Shown in pieces: positions 57,667 to 64,000 of a stretch of 64,000 nucleotides of DNA (position 1 is its first letter; every line of letters starts with the position of its first letter). The position numbers and the translations under genes are program-made. This DNA is from Streptomyces marianii (GTDB lineage: Bacteria; Actinomycetota; Actinomycetes; Streptomycetales; Streptomycetaceae). The notes beneath the pieces were generated by a model. That model searched no databases, was not told where the DNA came from, and saw only the letters and a program-made list of their open reading frames with translations. The DNA is taken from positions 3,320,501-3,384,500 of the forward strand of contig NZ_VAWE01000001.1 of the NCBI RefSeq assembly GCF_005795905.1. Direction: 5' to 3'.

Positions 57667-58206
57667 TTACTTACCAGCCTTTCCGACCTTGCGGCGGATG
57701 ACCTCGCCCGCGTACTTCACGCCCTTGGCCTTGTACGGGTCGGGCTTGCGCAGCTTGCGGATGTTCGCGGCGACCTCGCCGACCTTCTGCTTGTCGATGC
57801 CCTCGACCGAGAACTTGGTCGGCGACTCGACCTTGAAGGAGATGCCCTCGGGGGCCTCCACCAGGATCGGGTGGCTGTAGCCGAGCTGGAACTCCAGGTT
57901 GGAGCCCTTCGCGGCGACGCGGTAACCGACACCGCTGATCTCGAGCGCCTTCGTGTATCCCTGGGTCACACCGGTGATCATGTTGGCCACCAGCGTGCGG
58001 GACAGGCCGTGCAGGGCCTTGTTCTGACGCTCGTCGTTGGGGCGGGTGACGTTGAGAACGCCGTCCTCACCCTTCGCGATCTCGATCGGCGCGGCAACGG
58101 TGTGGGTCAGGGAGCCCTTGGGGCCCTTCACCTGGACCGTACGGCCATCGATGGTGACATCCACGCCGGCGGGAACCGAGATGGGGAGCTTGCCGATACG
58201 CGACAT
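57667..58206 (-). CDS. rplF: 50S ribosomal protein L6
   Basis: 179 aa. [20 protein letters not shown] to [20 protein letters not shown], the L6 signature. ATG 58206 with GGAGGAGAA upstream. Confidence 0.97.
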   Translation of the reverse strand: MSRIGKLPISVPAGVDVTIDGRTVQVKGPKGSLTHTVAAPIEIAKGEDGVLNVTRPNDERQNKALHGLSRTLVANMITGVTQGYTKALEISGVGYRVAAKGSNLEFQLGYSHPILVEAPEGISFKVESPTKFSVEGIDKQKVGEVAANIRKLRKPDPYKAKGVKYAGEVIRRKVGKAGK

Positions 58207-58228
58207 TGTTCTTCTCCTCCGTTCCCGA

Positions 58229-58627
58229 CTACCAGACGTAGGCGAGGACTTCCCCGCCCACACCCTTCTTGCTGGCCTGCTTGTCGGTGAGGAGCCCGTG
58301 CGACGTGGAGATGATGGCCACGCCCAGGCCGCCGAGCACCTTCGGCAGGTTGGTGGACTTCGCGTAGACCCGGAGACCGGGCTTGGAGATCCGCTTGATG
58401 CCCGCGATGGAGCGCTCACGGTTCGGGCCGAACTTCAGCTCGAGGACGAGGTTCTTGCCGACCTCGGCGTCCTCGACCTTCCAGCCCGTGATGAAGCCCT
58501 CCTGCTGGAGGATCTCCGCGATGTGCGACTTGATCTTGCTGTGCGGCATCGTCACGGAGTCGTGGTACGCCGAGTTCGCGTTACGCAGACGGGTCAGCAT
58601 GTCCGCGATCGGATCAGTCATGGTCAT
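58229..58627 (-). CDS. rpsH: 30S ribosomal protein S8
   Basis: 132 aa. [20 protein letters not shown] and [20 protein letters not shown] are canonical. ATG 58627 (MTMTDP) is preferred over ATG 58621 because GAAGG lies 7 nt upstream. Confidence 0.96.
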   Translation of the reverse strand: MTMTDPIADMLTRLRNANSAYHDSVTMPHSKIKSHIAEILQQEGFITGWKVEDAEVGKNLVLELKFGPNRERSIAGIKRISKPGLRVYAKSTNLPKVLGGLGVAIISTSHGLLTDKQASKKGVGGEVLAYVW

Positions 58628-58838
58628 GAATTGGCCTTCGGCCTCTCTCGCCGGGGTTTCCTGTATGTGCCATCCCTCTCCCCGCACAGGGGCGGGACGG
58701 GTGCGGCACGGGGACCTACGGCGTAGTAAGTCGTTCAGGGCGGCGGGCGCCCAACCCCACAAGCCTACGGCATGTGAGGGAGGGCCCCGCCGACCCGTTG
58801 CTTACCGAGAGCCTCTGGTAGTCCCGCGAAAGCGGTGA

Positions 58839-59024
58839 CTACCAGGAGCTCTTGGTCACGCCCGGCAGCTCGCCACGGTGAGCCATCTCACGAAGGCACA
58901 CGCGGCACAGGCCGAACTTGCGGTACACGGAGTGCGGACGGCCGCAGCGCTGGCAGCGGGTGTACGCACGCACACCGAACTTGGGCTTACGAGCAGCCTT
59001 GGCAATCAGAGCCTTCTTCGCCAT
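58839..59024 (-). CDS. rpsZ: 30S ribosomal protein S14, type Z
   Basis: 61 aa zinc form of S14: [20 protein letters not shown] gives the four Cys ligands. A 211-bp gap separates it from rpsH. A longer Cys-free S14 paralogue is expected elsewhere in Streptomyces. Confidence 0.96.
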   Translation of the reverse strand: MAKKALIAKAARKPKFGVRAYTRCQRCGRPHSVYRKFGLCRVCLREMAHRGELPGVTKSSW

Positions 59025-59029
59025 CTCGC

Positions 59030-59587
59030 TCACGCCTCCTTGAACGGGAAGCCGAGGTGACGGAGAAGGGCACGGCCTTCAGCGTCGTTGGTCGCCGTGG
59101 TGACCACGGTGATGTCCATACCCCGGACGCGGTCGATCTTGTCCTGGTCGATCTCGTGGAACATGACCTGCTCCGTGAGACCGAAGGTGTAGTTGCCACG
59201 GCCGTCGAACTGCTTGGGGGACAGGCCGCGGAAGTCGCGGATGCGCGGCAGCGCGAGCGACAGGGTGCGGTCCAGGAACTCCCACATGCGGTCGCCACGG
59301 AGCGTGACGTGGGCACCGATCGGCTGGCCCTCACGCAGCTTGAACTGCGCGATGGACTTACGGGCCTTGGTGACGGCCGGCTTCTGACCGGTGATCGTGG
59401 TGAGGTCGCGGATGGCGCCCTCGATCAGCTTGGAGTCGCGGGCGGCGTCGCCCACACCCATGTTGACCACGATCTTGACCAGACCGGGGACCTGCATGAC
59501 GTTCTCGTACTTGAACTCGTCACGCAGCTTGCCGACGATTTCCTCGCGGTAGCGCGTCTTGAGACGCGGCGCAGTCGTGGTAGCCAT
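59030..59587 (-). CDS. rplE: 50S ribosomal protein L5
   Basis: 185 aa. [20 protein letters not shown] and [17 protein letters not shown] are canonical. The ATG overlaps the rplX stop by one base. Confidence 0.97.
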   Translation of the reverse strand: MATTTAPRLKTRYREEIVGKLRDEFKYENVMQVPGLVKIVVNMGVGDAARDSKLIEGAIRDLTTITGQKPAVTKARKSIAQFKLREGQPIGAHVTLRGDRMWEFLDRTLSLALPRIRDFRGLSPKQFDGRGNYTFGLTEQVMFHEIDQDKIDRVRGMDITVVTTATNDAEGRALLRHLGFPFKEA

Positions 59588-59910
59588 CAGATGTCCTCAC
59601 CGGTCCGCTTGGCAACGCGGATCTTGTTGCCCTCGTCGTCAAACCGGTAGCCGACGCGGGTGACGACCTTCTTGCCGTCCTTCTCCACGACGAGCTGCAC
59701 GTTGCTGACGTGGATGGGGGCCTCGGTGGTCACGATGCCGCCGGCCTGGGAGGCACGGCCCGGCTGGTTGGCCTTGGTGTGCTTCTTGACCCGGTTGACA
59801 CCCTCGACCAGGACACGCTCGTCGCGCGGGAAAGCGGCGATGACCTTGCCCTGCTTGCCCTTGTCCTTGCCGGTGATGACCTGGACCAGGTCGCCCTTCT
59901 TGATCTTCAT
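59587..59910 (-). CDS. rplX: 50S ribosomal protein L24
   Basis: 107 aa. [20 protein letters not shown] (KOW motif) and [12 protein letters not shown]. 2 bp after rplN. Confidence 0.97.
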   Translation of the reverse strand: MKIKKGDLVQVITGKDKGKQGKVIAAFPRDERVLVEGVNRVKKHTKANQPGRASQAGGIVTTEAPIHVSNVQLVVEKDGKKVVTRVGYRFDDEGNKIRVAKRTGEDI

Positions 59911-59912
59911 GC

Positions 59913-60281
59913 TTACAGCACCTCCGGCGCGAGCGAGATGATCTTCATGAACTTCTTCTCGCGCAGCTCACGGCCCACGGGGCCGAAGATACGGGTGCCG
60001 CGAGGGTCGCCGTCGTTCTTCAGAATGACGGCGGCGTTCTCGTCGAAGCGGATGTACGAGCCGTCCTGGCGGCGGCGCTCCTTGACGGTGCGAACGATGA
60101 CCGCCTTGACGACGTCACCCTTCTTCACGTTGCCACCGGGGATCGCGTCCTTGACGGTGGCGACGATGACGTCACCGATGCCCGCGTAGCGGCGACCCGA
60201 GCCACCGAGAACACGGATGCAAAGGATCTCCTTGGCACCAGTGTTGTCGGCGACGCGAAGTCGCGACTCCTGCTGGATCAC
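59913..60281 (-). CDS. rplN: 50S ribosomal protein L14
   Basis: 122 aa. GTG 60281 ([20 protein letters not shown]); ends SLAPEVL. Preceded by a 166-bp hairpin-rich gap, the only long break within the S10/spc run. Confidence 0.97.
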   Translation of the reverse strand: MIQQESRLRVADNTGAKEILCIRVLGGSGRRYAGIGDVIVATVKDAIPGGNVKKGDVVKAVIVRTVKERRRQDGSYIRFDENAAVILKNDGDPRGTRIFGPVGRELREKKFMKIISLAPEVL

Positions 60282-60309
60282 GTCTATCTCCTGATCGTCT
60301 GCCGGTTCC

Positions 60310-60346
60310 CGGCGGGGGCTGGTCCCGAAGGGGACAGCCCCCGCCG
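60310..60346 (-). promoter_or_regulatory. rpsQ-rplN intercistronic hairpin
   Basis: Stem 60310-60320 with 60336-60346 (11 bp), one bulged G, then GTCCC/GGGAC around a GAAG loop. More G-run/C-run pairing follows to about 60445. Terminator-like, so either an attenuator or the boundary between S10 and spc transcription units. Confidence 0.65.
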
Positions 60347-60447
60347 AGCCTGGCGGAACTTAGTGCTGGGGCAGTGCCCCCGGAGGGGTTCCCCCAGCGA
60401 GGGGCATGCGGGGGAGCACTCCCCTTCCAGGGAGGGCCCCCGCAAAA

Positions 60448-60732
60448 TTACTTGGCCTTCTCGAGGATCTCGACGACGCGCCAGCGCTTCGTCGCGGACA
60501 GCGGCCGGGTCTCCATCAGGAGGACGCGGTCGCCGACACCCGCGGCGTTCTGCTCGTCGTGCGCCTTGAGCTTGTTGGTACGGCGGATGACCTTGCCGTA
60601 CAGCGCGTGCTTGACACGGTCCTCGACGGCGACGACGACGGTCTTGTCCATCTTGTCGCTGACGACCAGACCCTCACGGGTCTTGCGGAAACCGCGCTCG
60701 GTCTTGTTCTCGGTCACGTTGCTCTCGCTCAT
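60448..60732 (-). CDS. rpsQ: 30S ribosomal protein S17
   Basis: 94 aa OB-fold protein. [20 protein letters not shown] and [20 protein letters not shown] are canonical. The ATG overlaps the rpmC stop by one base. Confidence 0.97.
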   Translation of the reverse strand: MSESNVTENKTERGFRKTREGLVVSDKMDKTVVVAVEDRVKHALYGKVIRRTNKLKAHDEQNAAGVGDRVLLMETRPLSATKRWRVVEILEKAK

Positions 60733-60956
60733 CAGGCGTTCTCCACCGTCTCGATGCCCAGCTCGCGCTCACGCATCAGGGTGTAGATCCGGGCGATGTC
60801 CTTGCGGACGGCCTTCAGCCGGCCGTGGTTCTCGAGCTGACCGGTCGCCGCCTGGAAGCGGAGGTTGAACAGCTCTTCCTTGGCCTCGCGGAGCTTGGCA
60901 ACAAGCTCCTCGTTGCCCAGCTCGCGCAGCTCGGACGCCTTGGTTCCGGCCGACAT
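60732..60956 (-). CDS. rpmC: 50S ribosomal protein L29
   Basis: 74 aa. [20 protein letters not shown] and [22 protein letters not shown] 60956 overlaps the rplP stop; GTG 60959 is just upstream. Confidence 0.96.
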   Translation of the reverse strand: MSAGTKASELRELGNEELVAKLREAKEELFNLRFQAATGQLENHGRLKAVRKDIARIYTLMRERELGIETVENA

Positions 60957-61375
60957 CACGCCTCACCTGCCTCGCGCCGAACGATGCGGCACTTCATCGG
61001 AAGCTTGTGAGCAGCGCGGGTGAGCGCCTCACGAGCAATCTTCTCGTTCGGGTAGGACAGCTCGAACATCACCCGACCGGGCTTGACGTTCGCGACCCAC
61101 CACTCCGGCGAACCCTTACCGGAACCCATGCGGGTCTCGGCAGGCTTCTTCGTCAGCGGGCGGTCCGGGTAGATGTTGATCCAGACCTTGCCGCCACGCT
61201 TGATGTGACGGGTCATCGCGATACGAGCGGCCTCGATCTGACGGTTCGTCACGTACGCCGGGGTGAGCGCCTGGATGCCGTACTCGCCGAACGCAACCTG
61301 CGTACCACCCTTGGACATACCGCTGCGCTTCGGGTGGTGCTGCTTGCGGTGCTTGACCCTACGGGGGATCAGCAT
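60956..61375 (-). CDS. rplP: 50S ribosomal protein L16
   Basis: 139 aa. [20 protein letters not shown] and [20 protein letters not shown] are canonical. 5 bp after rpsC. Confidence 0.97.
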   Translation of the reverse strand: MLIPRRVKHRKQHHPKRSGMSKGGTQVAFGEYGIQALTPAYVTNRQIEAARIAMTRHIKRGGKVWINIYPDRPLTKKPAETRMGSGKGSPEWWVANVKPGRVMFELSYPNEKIAREALTRAAHKLPMKCRIVRREAGEA

Positions 61376-61380
61376 TTCGG

Positions 61381-62235
61381 TCAGGCCTCCGTTCCGGTGC
61401 TCTCAGCAGCCGGAGCGGCAGCGGCGGGGGCGTCGGCCTTGGGAGCCTCGGCCGACTGCTGCTGGCCACCCTGGGCCGACTGCTGCTGCGGCTTGCGACC
61501 GCGACCGCCACGCTCGCCGCCACGGCCACCACGGGCCGGGCGGTCGGAGCCACCACGGGCCGGGCGGTTGCCGGCGCGGGCAGCGGCGTTCTCGGCGCGG
61601 ACCTCGGCGATGTTCTTGACGTCGCCCTTGTAGATCCAGACCTTCACGCCGATGCGGCCGAAGGTGGTCTTGGCCTCGAAGAAGCCGTACTCGACGTTCG
61701 CGCGGAGCGTGTGCAGCGGCACACGGCCCTCGCGGTAGAACTCCGAGCGGGACATCTCGGCGCCGCCGAGACGGCCACCACACTGGATCTTGATGCCCTT
61801 GGCGCCCGCCTTCATGGCCGACTGCATGCTCTTGCGCATGGCGCGGCGGAAGGAGACGCGGGAGGACAGCTGCTCGGCAACGGCCTGGGCCACGAGCTGA
61901 GCGTCGACCTCGGGGTTCTTGACCTCGAGGATGTTCAGCTGGACCTGCTTGCCCGTGAGCTTCTCGAGGTCGCCGCGGATGCGGTCGGCCTCGGCGCCAC
62001 GGCGGCCGATGACGATGCCGGGACGCGCGGTGTGGATGTCCACCCGCACGCGGTCACGGGTGCGCTCGATCTCGACCTTGGAGATGCCGGCGCGCTCCAT
62101 GCCGGACGTCATCATCCGGCGGATGGCGACGTCTTCCTTGACGTAGTCCTTGTACAGCTTGTCGGCGTACCAGCGGGACTTGAAGTCCGTGGTGATGCCG
62201 AGCCGGAACCCGTGCGGGTTTACCTTCTGGCCCAT
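61381..62235 (-). CDS. rpsC: 30S ribosomal protein S3
   Basis: 284 aa. KH domain ([20 protein letters not shown]) and S3 C-terminal domain ([20 protein letters not shown]). Beyond residue about 215 lies an Arg/Gly then Gln/Ala-rich tail ([20 protein letters not shown]), an actinobacterial extension. Start overlaps the rplV stop. Confidence 0.97.
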   Translation of the reverse strand: MGQKVNPHGFRLGITTDFKSRWYADKLYKDYVKEDVAIRRMMTSGMERAGISKVEIERTRDRVRVDIHTARPGIVIGRRGAEADRIRGDLEKLTGKQVQLNILEVKNPEVDAQLVAQAVAEQLSSRVSFRRAMRKSMQSAMKAGAKGIKIQCGGRLGGAEMSRSEFYREGRVPLHTLRANVEYGFFEAKTTFGRIGVKVWIYKGDVKNIAEVRAENAAARAGNRPARGGSDRPARGGRGGERGGRGRKPQQQSAQGGQQQSAEAPKADAPAAAAPAAESTGTEA

Positions 62236-62582
62236 TACCGGGTTCCTTCCTTGCTGCTGACGACCACGGTGATGTGGCTGGTCCGCTTGCGGATCCGGTA
62301 GGCACGGCCCTGGGCGCGCGGACGGAACCGCTTCAGGGTCGGGCCCTCGTCGACGTACGCCTCGCTGATGAACAGCGAGGAGGCGTCCGTGTGGTCGTAG
62401 TTGTGCGCGGCGTTGGCGATGGCACTGTCCAGCACCTTGCCTACCGGCACGCTCGCGGCCTGCGGGGCGAAACGCAGGACCGCCTGAGCCTCCGTGGCGG
62501 CCATGCCACGGATGAGGTCCACCACGCGGCGGGCCTTCATGGGCGTGACGCGGATGTACCGCGCCTGGGCCCTGGCTTCCAT
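62235..62582 (-). CDS. rplV: 50S ribosomal protein L22
   Basis: 115 aa. [20 protein letters not shown], then the exit-tunnel hairpin near [23 protein letters not shown] 62582 with AAGGGA upstream; the open frame above it is short and unlike L22. Confidence 0.97.
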   Translation of the reverse strand: MEARAQARYIRVTPMKARRVVDLIRGMAATEAQAVLRFAPQAASVPVGKVLDSAIANAAHNYDHTDASSLFISEAYVDEGPTLKRFRPRAQGRAYRIRKRTSHITVVVSSKEGTR

Positions 62583-62624
62583 GGTTGTCCCTTCGGTGTA
62601 AGTCATAGTCGTTCCACCCCGCGA

Positions 62625-62906
62625 TTAGCGGCGCTTCGACTTCCGGTCGTCCTTGACGTGGCCGCGGAAGGTGCGAGTCGGCGAGAACTCGCCGAGCTTG
62701 TGGCCGACCATGGACTCGGTGACGAACACCGGGACATGGGTCTTGCCGTTGTGCACCGCGATCGTGTGGCCCAGCATGGCCGGGACGATCATCGAGCGAC
62801 GGGACCAGGTCTTGATGACGTTCTTGGTGCCTGCTTCGTTCTGGACGTCCACCTTCTTGATCAGGTGGTCGTCGACGAAGGGCCCCTTCTTGAGACTGCG
62901 CGGCAT
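62625..62906 (-). CDS. rpsS: 30S ribosomal protein S19
   Basis: 93 aa. [20 protein letters not shown] and [20 protein letters not shown]. 12 bp after rplB. Confidence 0.97.
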   Translation of the reverse strand: MPRSLKKGPFVDDHLIKKVDVQNEAGTKNVIKTWSRRSMIVPAMLGHTIAVHNGKTHVPVFVTESMVGHKLGEFSPTRTFRGHVKDDRKSKRR

Positions 62907-62918
62907 CTAAACCCGCTC

Positions 62919-63755
62919 CTAGCGCTTCTTGTTCGTCTTGCGGCGGCGGACGATGTACTTGTTGCTCGCCTTCTTGGGAGAACGAGTACGACCCTCCTTC
63001 TGACCCCAGGGGGAGACCGGGTGGCGACCACCGGAGGTCTTGCCCTCACCACCACCGTGCGGGTGGTCGACCGGGTTCATGGCGACACCGCGGACGGTCG
63101 GGCGAACGCCCTTCCAGCGCATACGGCCGGCCTTGCCCCAGTTGATGTTCGACTGCTCGGCGTTGCCGACCTCGCCGACGGTGGCGCGGCAGCGGACGTC
63201 GACCAGGCGGATCTCACCGGACGGCATGCGCAGGTGGGCCATGGAGCCCTCCTTCGCCAGCAGCTGCACGGAGGCACCCGCGGAGCGGGCGAACTTCGCG
63301 CCGCCGCCGGGCCGCAGCTCGATGGCGTGCAGGGTCGTACCGACCGGGATGTTGCGCAGCGCCAGGTTGTTGCCGGGCTTGATGTCGGCACCGGGGCCGT
63401 TCTCGATCCGGTCACCCTGCGACAGACCGCGCGGGGCGAGGATGTAGCGCTTCTCGCCGTCCGCGTAGTGCAGCAGCGCGATGCGCGCGGTGCGGTTGGG
63501 GTCGTACTCGATGTGCGCGACCTTGGCCGGCACGCCGTCCTTGTCGTGACGACGGAAGTCGATCACGCGGTAGGCGCGCTTGTGGCCACCACCCTGGTGG
63601 CGAACGGTCACACGACCGGCGTTGTTACGGCCGCCCTTGCTGTGCAGGGGGCGGACCAGCGACTTCTCCGGCGTGGACCGCGTGATCTCGACGAAGTCGG
63701 CGACGCTGGAGCCACGACGGCCCGGAGTCGTCGGCTTGTACTTGCGGATACCCAT
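62919..63755 (-). CDS. rplB: 50S ribosomal protein L2
   Basis: 278 aa. [20 protein letters not shown], then [20 protein letters not shown] with the peptidyl-transferase-region His. Ends RRRKTNKKR. 37 bp after rplW. Confidence 0.98.
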   Translation of the reverse strand: MGIRKYKPTTPGRRGSSVADFVEITRSTPEKSLVRPLHSKGGRNNAGRVTVRHQGGGHKRAYRVIDFRRHDKDGVPAKVAHIEYDPNRTARIALLHYADGEKRYILAPRGLSQGDRIENGPGADIKPGNNLALRNIPVGTTLHAIELRPGGGAKFARSAGASVQLLAKEGSMAHLRMPSGEIRLVDVRCRATVGEVGNAEQSNINWGKAGRMRWKGVRPTVRGVAMNPVDHPHGGGEGKTSGGRHPVSPWGQKEGRTRSPKKASNKYIVRRRKTNKKR

Positions 63756-63792
63756 TTCTCAGTCCTCGTCCGATATCGGACCAAGGTCTCCG

Positions 63793-64000
63793 TTAGGAGG
63801 CCTGGCCGAAGATGTCGATACGGTCGCCCTCGGCGAGGGTCACGATGGCGCGCTTGGTGTTGGCGCGCTTGCCGAAACCGGTGCGGGTGCGCTTGCGCTT
63901 GCCCTGCCGGTTGATCGTGTTCACCCCGGTGACCTTGACCGAGAAGACCGCCTCGACGGCCTGCTTGATCTGGGTCTTGTTGGCGTTGGGCGCGACGATG
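63793..64000 (-). CDS. rplW: 50S ribosomal protein L23, C-terminal part (cut by window edge)
   Basis: The minus-strand frame from the window end reads [20 protein letters not shown], then [20 protein letters not shown] and IDIFGQAS before TAA 63793. These are L23 motifs, and rplW precedes rplB in all S10 operons. 69 codons are visible. Confidence 0.95.
   Translation of the reverse strand, partial: IVAPNANKTQIKQAVEAVFSVKVTGVNTINRQGKRKRTRTGFGKRANTKRAIVTLAEGDRIDIFGQAS

Overview
The window is very GC-rich (third codon positions almost all G or C), uses many GTG starts, and carries BldM, WhiD, a SigD/ShbA-type ECF sigma factor, GroES/GroEL under two CIRCE elements, and the S10/spc/alpha ribosomal clusters in actinobacterial order. 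It is a Streptomyces chromosome core region. As I remember it, the order resembles the S. coelicolor core around SCO4774 down to SCO4705; this is recollection, not a search.

Layout, left to right. 1-6.4 kb: a Ser/Thr kinase cut by the window edge, glycerol-3-phosphate dehydrogenase (glpD), a nucleotide-sugar dehydrogenase homologue without its catalytic cysteine, a small membrane protein, and guaB3. 6.5-10.5 kb: guaB, sigD/shbA, then the divergent developmental regulators bldM and whiD; bldM has a textbook sigma-BldN promoter. 10.5-15.4 kb: a less conserved stretch with a LysR regulator, a MOSC protein, G-rich tandem repeats, an SDR, a decayed hydroxyacid dehydrogenase and a SnoaL-like protein. 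15.4-18.9 kb: groES-groEL and a polysaccharide deacetylase. 19-29.4 kb: a methyltransferase and the tsaE/tsaB/rimI/tsaD tRNA t6A group, interleaved with an alpha/beta hydrolase, alr, nnr and acpS. 29.4-38 kb: glmS, coaA, a small GntR/zinc-ribbon cassette with a MITE-like hairpin element in its promoter region, a Tat lipoprotein hydrolase, glmM, rpsI and rplM. 38.2-40.9 kb: an ABC-F protein and a secreted or anchored protein of unknown function.

41-48.1 kb holds the most system-like accessory locus. Four overlapping or closely spaced minus-strand genes encode a cellulose-synthase-like GT2, a GH26-type lipoprotein, a GT-C membrane glycosyltransferase and UDP-glucose 6-dehydrogenase. They are divergent from galU. 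Together they look like a self-contained pathway from glucose-1-phosphate to UDP-glucose and UDP-glucuronate to an extracellular polysaccharide, with its own hydrolase.

48.2-64 kb is the ribosomal super-cluster, transcribed on the minus strand: rplW (partial), rplB, rpsS, rplV, rpsC, rplP, rpmC, rpsQ, rplN, rplX, rplE, rpsZ, rpsH, rplF, rplR, rpsE, rpmD, rplO, secY, adk, map, infA, rpmJ, rpsM, rpsK, rpoA, rplQ, truA. It is punctuated by strong hairpins at rplN/rpsQ, rplO/secY, adk/map, map/infA, rpoA/rplQ and rplQ/truA. No tRNA, rRNA, CRISPR array or complete insertion sequence was seen.
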